NCBI RefSeq assembly: GCF_001557535.2
Contig: NZ_CP014306.1
Span: 1,984,001 to 2,048,000, forward strand
Direction: 5' to 3'
Length of the DNA stretch: 64,000 nucleotides
DNA from: Burkholderia sp. PAMC 26561
GTDB taxonomy: Bacteria > Pseudomonadota > Gammaproteobacteria > Burkholderiales > Burkholderiaceae
Under the pieces are notes generated by a model that made no database searches, was not told the origin of the DNA, and worked only from the letters and a program-made list of their open reading frames with translations. This document shows, piece after piece, positions 18,957 through 27,453 of the stretch. Position 1 is the first letter of the stretch, and every line of letters begins with the position of its first letter. The translations under genes and the position numbers were made by a program.

Positions 18957-19562
18957 AACCCTTACCTCTCAGTGTCCTAAATAACGATGAACTGCTTCGC
19001 ATATCACCCATGCGAGCAGCGTTTTTTGATTTTCGGTATCGATCAACCGCATTGACACCTGTGCGGAATTGCAATATCTACTTTATTTCTTGTTTGCATT
19101 CCGCATTAACGTAAGACTTTCATATTTGCGGAGTCATTGCAATGAAAAATTACACTTAAGTGCTTTTTGGAATGGATCGTCAGATTTATGCATATTTTTG
19201 TTTCGCGGGCTGGACAGCGCTGATCAGTTTCTTGCAGTGCATTAAACGAAGAGTGGTTATTTTTGATCGAAACAATTGCTTAAGGCAGACAGTTGCTGGT
19301 TTCTGAACACGCGGAATGAGGTAAAACCGGCTCACGTTCCGTACTAAGTTCAGCTTCTCGCGCAGTCACAAGAAGAGGCCCGTGTGACAATAAAAATCTT
19401 TTGAATCGGGCATGCCCAGCTTGACAGGCTGCACGGACGCAGACGGCTCACTTAAAACTGTTTTAACCTGAAGGCGATAAAAATATTTAATCAAATCCTT
19501 AATTCGAATGACGAGCCTTCTTTAATCGTTGCAAATCGATATTCAATCGAGGCGATAATTTC
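18957..19562. other. AT-rich 606-bp divergent regulatory region
   Basis: No gene is seen between the LysR gene and the first AspT gene. The region is markedly more AT-rich than the surrounding genes. It holds a perfect palindrome at 19452-19466 and, near 19091-19142, a loose inverted pair (TTGCATTCCGC and GCGGAGTCATTGCAA). The length is unusual for a simple divergent promoter and could also hide a small RNA, for which I see no firm evidence. Confidence 0.6.
19452..19466 (+). promoter_or_regulatory. Candidate LysR operator before the AspT pair
   Basis: TTAAAAC-T-GTTTTAA is a perfect palindrome containing the T-N11-A core typical of LysR-type binding sites. It lies 97 bases upstream of the first AspT start and within the gap shared with the LysR gene. 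Assignment to that LysR protein is inferred from position. Confidence 0.5.
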
Positions 19563-21245
19563 ATGATATGGAACTTATTGGCGCGGCAACCCGAAATTGC
19601 TTTATTTGCCAGCTTGGCAATCGGGTTTTTCATCGGTTCTTTCAAGTTGGGCCCCATTCAGTTGGGAGGCGTGTGCGGAACGCTGATCGTTGCATTGATC
19701 CTGGGCCAGAGCGGCGCGCGGCTTTCGCCGGAACTGAAAAACATTGCTTTTGCACTGTTCATATTTGCGCTGGGTTTCACCGGCGGCCCGCAGTTCTTCG
19801 CCAACGTAGGGCGGGGCTGGCGTTACGGGCTTCTGTCGATTGTAGAAATTGTCGTCGTGCTTGGACTGGTGCTCGGCGCCGTTGCGCTGTTCAAACTGGA
19901 TCGAGGGACAGCGGCCGGCCTCCTCGCGGGCGCGGCGACAGAATCCGCCGTGGTCGGCACGGCGTCCGAAGCCATTGGCAAACTCGCCTTGCCGTCTGCA
20001 GAGATCGCGCGGTTGCAGGCCAACATCGTCACTGCGTATAGCGTGAGTTACCTGTTCGGGCTTGTCACCATCGTCCTGTTCACAAGCCAGGTTGCGCCGC
20101 TGATCCTGCGCGTGAATTTGCGCGATGAAGCCGAGCGCCTCTGGCGTACGCTCGGCGGCGACAGCGCGCTCGGGGAAGGGCAGCGGCTCGCGGCGCCGTC
20201 GCTCGTGGCCCGTGAAGTGCGTGTGACGGGCGCGGCGCAGATGCGCGTGGATGCGCTGGAACAGCGCTTCAGCAATGAGATCACGGTGGGGCGTGTCGTG
20301 CGCGGCCGCTCCACAGTCAAGGCACAGCCGGGTCTTGTCCTGAAGCGCGACGACCGCATTGTGATCGGCGGACGTCGCGCAGTGCTGCTCGAAGCACTGC
20401 CGTCGATAGGCGAGGAGGTGTCGGGTAGCGATGTCGCCGATGTCTACGCCGAGACGCTTGACGTGATGCTTACCCGGCGCGAAGTGCATGGGTTGACCGT
20501 GGCGCAAGTGCGCGCCCGCGCAACTCCCGCCGACGGCCACGGCGTCTACATCTCCGCCGTCACGCGGCTCGACAGCACGATCCCGGCGCTGCCCGGAACG
20601 GAGTTGCATCGTGGGGACGTGCTGACGTTGATCGGCGCATCCGAAGACGTCCGGCGCGGTGCGGCGAAGCTGGGTTACATCGTGCGCGCGACGCTGAAGA
20701 CGGACTTCGTGTTCCTCGGCATTGGCGTGATCCTCGGGATTCTTATTGGCCATCTCAGCGCGCGGATGGGCGATATACAGATCACCCTCGGCACGGGCGG
20801 CGGGTGTCTTCTGTCAGGTCTGCTGTTCGGCTGGATTCGTTCGCGCTTCCCGGTGATCGGCTCCCTGCCTTCGGCCGCCGCGCAAGTGCTGAAGGATTTC
20901 GGGTTGTGCACGTTTATCGCCGCTGTAGGACTCGGCGCGGGCGCCGATGCAATCCGCCTCATCCGTGAATACGGTATCGCCTTGCCTCTCGCGGGCGTTG
21001 TCATCACCCTCGGGCCGGCGCTGGTATCGCTCGCGATCGGGCGATGGCTGCTCAAACTAGAGGTTCCCATGCTGCTTGGCGCAATAGCGGGCCAGCAATG
21101 CAGCACTCCTGCAATCAGCGCACTGGTTGGGGTGACGGGCAACGCAACACCTGTTATTGGTTACACCATCACGTATGCGTTGTCGAACGTGCTGCTGCCG
21201 CTGATGGGTCCGTTGGTTGTCGGGCTCGCAGGCAAGCTGGGATAG
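19563..21245 (+). CDS. AspT/YidE-family exchanger, first of two
   Basis: A 560-residue inner-membrane transporter of the aspartate:alanine exchanger family. Five hydrophobic segments at the N-terminus (1-190) and five to six at the C-terminus (about 380-560) flank two cytosolic TrkA-C/RCK-like domains (about 205-370). The helix-3 region reads FALGFTGGPQFF, and the C-terminal half carries LGTGGGCLLSGLLFGWIRSR. Relatives exchange aspartate for alanine or export succinate. Start ATG 19563 lies downstream of GAGGCGATAA. A paralogue follows after 82 bases; the two form a pair controlled from the LysR-side gap. Confidence 0.88.
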   Translation: MIWNLLARQPEIALFASLAIGFFIGSFKLGPIQLGGVCGTLIVALILGQSGARLSPELKNIAFALFIFALGFTGGPQFFANVGRGWRYGLLSIVEIVVVLGLVLGAVALFKLDRGTAAGLLAGAATESAVVGTASEAIGKLALPSAEIARLQANIVTAYSVSYLFGLVTIVLFTSQVAPLILRVNLRDEAERLWRTLGGDSALGEGQRLAAPSLVAREVRVTGAAQMRVDALEQRFSNEITVGRVVRGRSTVKAQPGLVLKRDDRIVIGGRRAVLLEALPSIGEEVSGSDVADVYAETLDVMLTRREVHGLTVAQVRARATPADGHGVYISAVTRLDSTIPALPGTELHRGDVLTLIGASEDVRRGAAKLGYIVRATLKTDFVFLGIGVILGILIGHLSARMGDIQITLGTGGGCLLSGLLFGWIRSRFPVIGSLPSAAAQVLKDFGLCTFIAAVGLGAGADAIRLIREYGIALPLAGVVITLGPALVSLAIGRWLLKLEVPMLLGAIAGQQCSTPAISALVGVTGNATPVIGYTITYALSNVLLPLMGPLVVGLAGKLG

Positions 21246-21327
21246 CGTTTTAAAAAGCACAACAAACGCGTAACGAAACGCGCTGAGCAGTCAAGGTCGG
21301 ACGGGAACACAATCTAGCGAGGGCACC

Positions 21328-23049
21328 ATGGAATGGATACACCAGATTTTCACGAAGTCTCCGGAAATAGCGTTGTTCCTGTCGCTCGCGGTGGGGTACT
21401 TCATTGGCCAGATCAACTTCGGGAAGTTCCAGCTTGGCGGAGTAGGCGGGTCCTTGCTGGCCGCGGTGGTCATCAGCCAGTTCGGCGTGCAGATCGATAA
21501 CGGCGTCAAGTCCGTCATGTTCGCCATCTTCATCTACGCAGTCGGTTACGACTCCGGTCCGCAGTTTTTCAACTCCTTGTCGCGCAAGACGCTGCGTGAA
21601 ATCGCAATGGCGGTTTTCCTCGCGGTTTCAGCTCTTGTCACCGTGCTGATCTGCGCCAAGCTCTTCGGGTTGAACAAGGGCATTGCCGCCGGGCTGGCCG
21701 GCGGCGCACTCACGCAATCCGCGATCATTGGTACAGCGGGCGACGCCATCGCGCGTCTCGGCTTGCCCGTCGCCGAGACCAAGTCCTTGCAGTCCGATGT
21801 CGCCATTGCCTACGCCGTGACCTATGTGTTCGGGTCGCTCGGCGCGATCATCGTATGCGTGAACATCTTGCCGAAGTTCATGGGACAAGGCCTGAGGGAG
21901 GCGGCCGTTGAAGCCGAGAAGAGCCTGCTTGGCAGCACCGTCGCGCATGGTCCGGGGCAGACAGCGGCCTTGCCGGAGCTGGTCGGCCGCGCTTACCGGA
22001 TTACCGGCGGCAACGCGGCGGGCGCCGCGCTCGGGTCAAATGGCGCTGCAGGACGGACGGTCGCCGAGATCGAGCTGGCTGGCGCGGACATGATCACCAT
22101 CGAGCGCATCAGGCGCGCAGGCAAGGCGCTGGAACCTCGTCCGGACGTGATGCTGCAAGCCGACGACGTCGTGCTTGTGGTCGGACGCCGCGAGGTGATG
22201 GTCGCAACCGCGCCGGACATTGGCGAGGAGGTAGCGGATACGGATGGCATCAGCGTCGTGATGCAGAACCGGCAAGGCGTCTTCACGCGCAAGGGCATGA
22301 ATCACATGACGATCGCCGCGATGCGCACGACCGTGGATCGCGATCTGCGTCACGGCGTTTTTGTGCAGGAGATCAGGCGTGCCGACCAGCCGTTGCCGAT
22401 CCTGCCCGAAACCAAGCTCGAACATGGCGACGTGATCACCTTCTATGGGTCGCCGCAGGACACAAAACGCGCCGTCGATGCCGCCGGTTACGAACTCCCG
22501 GTCACGAACAAGACCGACTTCATCTACATGGGCGTGGGCATTGTCCTGGGCTTGCTGATCGGCCTGATCGTGGTGACCGTTGGCGGCGTGCCGCTGACGC
22601 TCGGTTCAGGCGGCGGTTGCCTGCTCGCCGGCCTCCTGTTCGGCTGGATGCGCGGCAAGCATCCCATGTACGGCGTGATGCCATCGGCGGCGTCGCAATT
22701 GATGAAGGATTTCGGGCTCGCCGCGTTTGTGGCTGCGGTCGGTTTGAACTCGGGATTGCAAGCTGTAGTGACGGTGAAGCAAAGCGGCATGACGATCTTC
22801 CTGCTCGGAGTGGTCGTCACGGTAGTGCCGCTCATCCTCACCATGATTTTCGGCCGCTACGTCCTCAAGTACAACAACGCCGCGCTGCTGGCGGGCGCGC
22901 TGACCGGATCGCGCAGCGCGAACCCGGCATTTGGCGCGCTGCTCGACAAGACGGAAAGCGCGGTTCCTACCGTGCCGTTCGCGATCACGTATGCGCTGGC
23001 GAATGTCTTGCTGACACTGCTGGGACCGCTGTTGGTGGGCCTGGTCTGA
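21328..23049 (+). CDS. AspT-family exchanger, second of two
   Basis: A 573-residue paralogue of the preceding gene with the same layout: membrane half, two TrkA-C domains (about 205-385) and a second membrane half. Its helix-3 region reads YAVGYDSGPQFF, retaining an Asp that is Thr in the first copy. Start ATG follows GAGGGCACC. Tandem AspT pairs in Burkholderiaceae usually accompany an aspartate 4-decarboxylase, giving an aspartate-in, alanine-out, proton-consuming cycle; no decarboxylase gene lies in this window, so the substrate is open. Two copies may make a heteromer, as is possible in this family, but this is inference. Confidence 0.9.
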   Translation: MEWIHQIFTKSPEIALFLSLAVGYFIGQINFGKFQLGGVGGSLLAAVVISQFGVQIDNGVKSVMFAIFIYAVGYDSGPQFFNSLSRKTLREIAMAVFLAVSALVTVLICAKLFGLNKGIAAGLAGGALTQSAIIGTAGDAIARLGLPVAETKSLQSDVAIAYAVTYVFGSLGAIIVCVNILPKFMGQGLREAAVEAEKSLLGSTVAHGPGQTAALPELVGRAYRITGGNAAGAALGSNGAAGRTVAEIELAGADMITIERIRRAGKALEPRPDVMLQADDVVLVVGRREVMVATAPDIGEEVADTDGISVVMQNRQGVFTRKGMNHMTIAAMRTTVDRDLRHGVFVQEIRRADQPLPILPETKLEHGDVITFYGSPQDTKRAVDAAGYELPVTNKTDFIYMGVGIVLGLLIGLIVVTVGGVPLTLGSGGGCLLAGLLFGWMRGKHPMYGVMPSAASQLMKDFGLAAFVAAVGLNSGLQAVVTVKQSGMTIFLLGVVVTVVPLILTMIFGRYVLKYNNAALLAGALTGSRSANPAFGALLDKTESAVPTVPFAITYALANVLLTLLGPLLVGLV

Positions 23050-23172
23050 TCATTGAAAAGGACGCGTGTCGCCCGATGAAAAACGCGAGGGGCACGCATC
23101 CGTTTAGTGAAATGTTGAACTGCTACGCTCATCCGCAGCCCAATGAGACTTCAAGACTGAGCGAGGCTTCCG

Positions 23173-24018
23173 ATGACTTCACCGCACAAAACCGTCCATC
23201 TGCCGTCCGGCGAACAGATCTCCGCACTGGGTCAGGGAACATGGGAGATGGGCGAAAACGCGCGTAAGCGCAGCGAGGAGATCAAGGCGCTGCAGGCGGG
23301 CGTCGACCTGGGACTGACGCTTATCGATACCGCCGAGATGTATGGCGATGGCGACAGTGAAAAACTCATCGCCGAAGCGCTGGGCGCTCGACGCAACGAG
23401 TTGTTCATTGTCAGCAAGGTCTATCCGCATAACGGCAGCGAAGCGGGCGTGAAGGCCGCTTGTGAGCGTAGTCTGAAGCGTTTGCAAACCGATCGTATTG
23501 ATCTGTATTTGCTGCACTGGCGCGGCGGCGAAGATATCGAAGGTGTGATCGCCGGGTTCGAAAGTCTCAAGGCTGCCGGCAAGATCCGTCATTGGGGCGT
23601 CAGCAATTTCGACACCGACGACATGATCGAATTGTTCGCGCTTGAAAACGGCAACCAGTGCGCCACCAATCAGATCCTGTACAACGTGGCGCGCCGCGGT
23701 CCGGAGTTCGATCTGCTGCCCTGGATGCGCGAACGGAACATGCCTGCGATGGCCTATAGCCCGGTCGATCATTCGCGCTTGCCCAAGCAAAGCGTGCTGA
23801 ACGATATCGCCGGCGCACGCGGCGTTTCACCGACGCAAATCGCGCTCGCGTGGGTTCTGCAGCAACCGCAAGTCATTGCAATACCAAAGGCGTCCACCGT
23901 TGCGCATGTCACGGAAAATGCGGCAGCGCGCGATATCGACTTGTCGGCGCAAGAGCTGGCGCAAATCGATGCACACTTCAAACCGCCAAAGTCAAAGCGC
24001 TCGCTTGAAATGCTTTAA
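23173..24018 (+). CDS. Aldo/keto reductase
   Basis: A 281-residue NADPH-dependent TIM-barrel oxidoreductase. The catalytic tetrad is D52, Y57 (IDTAEMYGDG), K82 (SKVYPHN) and H115 (LLHWRGGED). The C-terminal cofactor segment reads IPKASTVAHVTENAAARDI. It reduces aldehydes or ketones in the cytoplasm; closest in feel to YeaE/DkgA-like methylglyoxal or diketogulonate reductases. The ATG lies 7 bases after GAGG. It is a single gene converging on the Rap1a-like gene, 5 bases apart. Confidence 0.92.
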   Translation: MTSPHKTVHLPSGEQISALGQGTWEMGENARKRSEEIKALQAGVDLGLTLIDTAEMYGDGDSEKLIAEALGARRNELFIVSKVYPHNGSEAGVKAACERSLKRLQTDRIDLYLLHWRGGEDIEGVIAGFESLKAAGKIRHWGVSNFDTDDMIELFALENGNQCATNQILYNVARRGPEFDLLPWMRERNMPAMAYSPVDHSRLPKQSVLNDIAGARGVSPTQIALAWVLQQPQVIAIPKASTVAHVTENAAARDIDLSAQELAQIDAHFKPPKSKRSLEML

Positions 24019-24023
24019 ACCAC

Positions 24024-24446
24024 CTACATGCAGGCGTGATGCGAGTGCACCGAGCCGAGGACGGCAACCTCGGCGGGCGTGCGTCTGAGTGCGGCTTCAT
24101 CGACTTGCTTGGCATCGGCAAGAAACTCATCCACTAGCGTGGACACCGGCGTATTGCTCAGGCACAGCGACACGTTCTGCGTCTCGTTGGGGTTCAATTG
24201 CGAACGCTGCCCGAGGAACAACACGCCGTATTGATACCCGCGAACAATGCCGCGCACCGCGCCAATGCATTGTCCTTGCGCGGCGTTATCGCTTTTTTGC
24301 GCGCATTCCTGCGCGAGGGTGTACGCGGAAAAGCTGGGGTCGACTGCCGGGGCCTGGGGCGCAGCTTGCTGGGCCTGGGCAAGGGAGACGGCGCCGAACG
24401 TCGTGACTATAGCAAGCGCAAAGGCCGCTGAGATGTTTCGCTTCAT
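24024..24446 (-). CDS. Secreted Rap1a/Tai-family-like protein
   Basis: A 140-residue protein with an N-terminal signal peptide (MKRNISAAFALAIVTTFGAVSLAQA) and four cysteines in the mature part: ECAQKS, GQCIGAVRGIVRGY, VSLCLSN and a terminal HHACM. This cysteine pattern, the C-x-G-x-x-x-G-x-x-x-G helix and the final poorly conserved Ala/Leu helix resemble the Rap1a/Tai immunity family (PF18602), which neutralises type VI amidase effectors in the periplasm. Start ATG 24446 follows GAGGGATACAAC; a longer frame from 24650 lacks support. No effector or T6SS gene is near, so an immunity role is unproven and a housekeeping relative is possible. Confidence 0.7.
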   Translation of the reverse strand: MKRNISAAFALAIVTTFGAVSLAQAQQAAPQAPAVDPSFSAYTLAQECAQKSDNAAQGQCIGAVRGIVRGYQYGVLFLGQRSQLNPNETQNVSLCLSNTPVSTLVDEFLADAKQVDEAALRRTPAEVAVLGSVHSHHACM

Positions 24447-24523
24447 GTTGTATCCCTCATGTCGGACATTGAACTCGATATGAGGCGACGCGCGACGATT
24501 GGTTCCATCAACGTGATTCCGGC

Positions 24524-26596
24524 TCACTCTACCTTCTGCAATTGCCTCAGCTCTTCCAGCGGAATATGACATCGAATCCGATGTCCATTCGCAGCATCCG
24601 CATACGGCGGTTCCCGCTGCTCGCAAATTGCGCCGATCTTCCTTGGACAACGCGTATGGAATACGCAGCCCGATGGCGGATTCGCCGCGCTCGGCAATTC
24701 GCCCGATAACCGGATGCGCTCCCGCGCCGCGCCCGCTCCATCGAGCGCCGGCACCGATGACAACAGCGCCTCCGTATAAGGATGATGCGGGCCATCGAAG
24801 ACATCGGCGGCGCGGCCGATTTCCATCAGCCGTCCGAGATACAGCACGGCGATACGGTCCGACAGATACCGCACGACGTGCAGATCGTGCGAGATGAAAA
24901 CGTAGCTCACGCCGCGTTCGCGCTGCAGGTCTGCGAGCAGGTTCAGGATGGCGGCTTGCACGGAGACATCGAGTGCGGAGGTGGGTTCATCGCACACGAC
25001 TACGCGCGGATCGCCCGCAAACGCACGCGCAATCGCAACGCGCTGCTTCAACCCGCCCGACAACTGCTGGGTGCGCGAACTCAGATAACGTTCGGGCAAA
25101 CGGACGGCCGCAGTGAGCGACTGCAAACGCGCCTCTTTCGCGGCGCCGCGCAACGCGCCCAGTTTGGACAACGACCGCGCGATCAGCCGCCGCACCGAAT
25201 GCGCGCGATTCAACGCCGAGTCCGGATTCTGGAACACGATCTGCAGCGACTTCACTTGTTCGTCGTTGCGGCTCGTGACGCGCGGCGGGAGCGTTGCGCC
25301 ATCGAGTTCAATGGATCCGCCCGCGTCCGGAGACAACAGTCCGAGCAAGAGCTTCGCGAGCGTCGTTTTACCGCTGCCTGATTCCCCTACGAGACCGAGC
25401 GTTTCGCCAAGCGCAAGTTCCATCGACACATCGTGGACCGCGCGTATGGATTCCCCGCCGGCATGAAACGTCTTCGACAAACCCACCGCCCGCAGCGCAA
25501 TCGCCGTTTCATCACGTTGCGGACGCTCGCCCAAGACCTCGGGCGTGGCGCGCGGCAACTCGGTCGCGCGTTCGTGGTAGTGGCATCGCGACATCTGATC
25601 GCCGAACGCCGCCTGAACGCGATAAGGCGGCGGCGCTTCACGATGACACCGGTCATCGGCGAGCTTGCAGCGTTGCGCGTAGATGCAACCCTGCGTCACG
25701 GTTCCCGGCAGCGGCAGCGAGCCGGGAATGGTATCGAGGCGGCCCGTGTCCTTGCTTCGCCCGGTGGTCGGCAGGCAGCGCAAAAGCCCGACCGTGTAAG
25801 GATGCCGGGGCTTCGCAAACACATCGCGCGTGGCGCCTTCTTCGACCAGTTTCCCCGCGTACAACACGCCGACGCGGTCGCACATGCGCCCGATCACCGC
25901 GAGGTTGTGGCTGATGAACAGCACCGCCGTGCCGAGTTCTTTGCGCAGTTGCGCAATCAGGTCGAGCACTTCGGCTTCGACGGTTGCGTCGAGGCCGGTC
26001 GTGGGTTCATCGAGGATCAGCAGTTCCGGGTTGCACGCCAGCGCCATTGCGATCACCACGCGCTGCTGCATGCCGCCCGACAACTGATGCGGGTAGCTCT
26101 CCATCACGCGCTCGGGCGACGAGATGCGCACGCGCCGCAAGATATCGATGGTGCGCTCCAGCGCCTCGCTAACCGACGAACCCGCCAGTTCGAACGCCTC
26201 CGACACCTGCCGCGCAATCGTCAGCGACGGATTCAGCGCGCGCCCCGGGTCCTGGTACACCATGGAAACCGCATTCGCGCGCATGTGCCGCAAAGCGTCG
26301 GCGTTCATCGACGAAATGTCGTGCCCTGCGATAGAAATCTTGCCCGCTTTCACGCGGCCGTTGCGCGGCAGGTAACGCAGCACGGCGAGCGCGGCAGTGG
26401 ACTTCCCGCAGCCCGATTCGCCGACGAGCCCGTACGCCTCGCCACGTTTCACTCGCAGCGAGATGTCCTGCAGGATCTCGCGATCACGTCCGCGCGTGCG
26501 ATACGCGACCGTCAGGCCGACGATGGTCAGCGCATCGGTTTCGGCGCTCTTCGATCCATCGAAGATAGGGAAAGCGGATGGAGGCGGGCCGTTCAT
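24524..26596 (-). CDS. Fused dipeptide/opine ABC transporter ATPases (DppD-DppF type)
   Basis: A 690-residue protein containing two complete ABC ATPases in one chain. Domain 1 has Walker A GESGCGKST, signature LSGGMQQRVVIAMA and Walker B LLILDEPTTGLD. Domain 2 has GESGSGKTT, LSGGLKQRVAIARA and VVVCDEPTSALD. Each is followed by an oligopeptide-ATPase C-terminal Cys-rich tail (GCIYAQRCKLADDRC and GCVFHTRCPRKIGAIC). The start ATG 26596 overlaps the permease stop by 4 bases, and the protein begins MNGPPPSAFPIFDGS. It powers the upstream permeases. The fusion is common in this family. Confidence 0.93.
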   Translation of the reverse strand: MNGPPPSAFPIFDGSKSAETDALTIVGLTVAYRTRGRDREILQDISLRVKRGEAYGLVGESGCGKSTAALAVLRYLPRNGRVKAGKISIAGHDISSMNADALRHMRANAVSMVYQDPGRALNPSLTIARQVSEAFELAGSSVSEALERTIDILRRVRISSPERVMESYPHQLSGGMQQRVVIAMALACNPELLILDEPTTGLDATVEAEVLDLIAQLRKELGTAVLFISHNLAVIGRMCDRVGVLYAGKLVEEGATRDVFAKPRHPYTVGLLRCLPTTGRSKDTGRLDTIPGSLPLPGTVTQGCIYAQRCKLADDRCHREAPPPYRVQAAFGDQMSRCHYHERATELPRATPEVLGERPQRDETAIALRAVGLSKTFHAGGESIRAVHDVSMELALGETLGLVGESGSGKTTLAKLLLGLLSPDAGGSIELDGATLPPRVTSRNDEQVKSLQIVFQNPDSALNRAHSVRRLIARSLSKLGALRGAAKEARLQSLTAAVRLPERYLSSRTQQLSGGLKQRVAIARAFAGDPRVVVCDEPTSALDVSVQAAILNLLADLQRERGVSYVFISHDLHVVRYLSDRIAVLYLGRLMEIGRAADVFDGPHHPYTEALLSSVPALDGAGAARERIRLSGELPSAANPPSGCVFHTRCPRKIGAICEQREPPYADAANGHRIRCHIPLEELRQLQKVE

Positions 26597-27453
26597 CGGT
26601 CGAGCACTCCCTGTATGCCGTCTGCAACCAGATTGACGCCCACGACCAGCGAGGCGATCGCGGCGGCATCGAAGACGACCGTCCACCACGCGCCGCCTGC
26701 CATCAGCGTGTAGCACTCGGAGAGCGCAAGACCCCAGTCTGCCGATGGCGGTTGAATACCGAAGCCGAGAAACGACAGCGTCGCGACCGAGAAGATTGCG
26801 TAGCCGAGCCGCACAGTCGTCTCCACGATGATCGGCTGCAGCACGTTCGGCAGGATTTCCGCGAACATGATGTAGAACGCATTTTCGCCGCGAAGCTGGG
26901 CCGCGAGCACGTAGTCGAGATTGCGCTCGGCGAACACGGCGGCGCGCACGGTGCGCGCGGTGATCGGTGTGAACGTGATGCCGATCACGAGGATCACGGT
27001 CAGGTTGCTCGCGCCCACGGCAGCGAGCGCGAGCAGCGCGACGATCACGAGCGGCAGCGCGAGGACCGCGTCGATCAGACGGCCTACGACGTTGTCCACC
27101 CAGCCATCGAAATAACCGACGATCAAGCCGACGGCCGTTCCCGCGACCGTGCCGAGCAGCGTCGCCAAGGGCGCAATGGTGAGAATGTCCCGCGCGCCGA
27201 CGATCACGCGGGCGAAGACATCGCGGCCGAGCTGATCGGTGCCGAACCAGTGCGTACCGTCGGGCGGCGTGAGGGAATTCAGCGGATCGGACGCGTAGGG
27301 ATCTTGCGGCACGACCCAATGCCCGCCGATTGCGCACGCGACCCAGAACAGCAGGATCAGCGCGCCGACCAGGAATGTGGGCGAACGCAAGAGTGCTTTG
27401 GTGCGCTCGTACTTGGGTGCTGTATATGACGGTGCGGCGGTGGCAGTGCTCAT
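26593..27453 (-). CDS. Peptide/nickel-family ABC permease, DppC type
   Basis: A 286-residue membrane permease with an N-terminal helix (TFLVGALILLFWVACAI), the DppC/OppC loop DPLNSLTPPDGTHWFGTDQLGRDVFARVI, and the EAA loop region (AERNLDYVLAAQ with LPNVLQPIIVE). It forms the channel with the DppB-like subunit. The start ATG at 27453 overlaps the preceding permease by 4 bases; a longer frame from 27924 reads through dppB and is spurious. Substrate: di/oligopeptide or a similar organic solute, by family only. Confidence 0.93.
   Translation of the reverse strand: MSTATAAPSYTAPKYERTKALLRSPTFLVGALILLFWVACAIGGHWVVPQDPYASDPLNSLTPPDGTHWFGTDQLGRDVFARVIVGARDILTIAPLATLLGTVAGTAVGLIVGYFDGWVDNVVGRLIDAVLALPLVIVALLALAAVGASNLTVILVIGITFTPITARTVRAAVFAERNLDYVLAAQLRGENAFYIMFAEILPNVLQPIIVETTVRLGYAIFSVATLSFLGFGIQPPSADWGLALSECYTLMAGGAWWTVVFDAAAIASLVVGVNLVADGIQGVLDR

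Noticed and set aside
25433..26713. Open + strand frame of 426 codons over the fused ATPase gene
   Set aside because: Antisense to two intact ABC domains; no family resemblance and Arg/His-rich composition.
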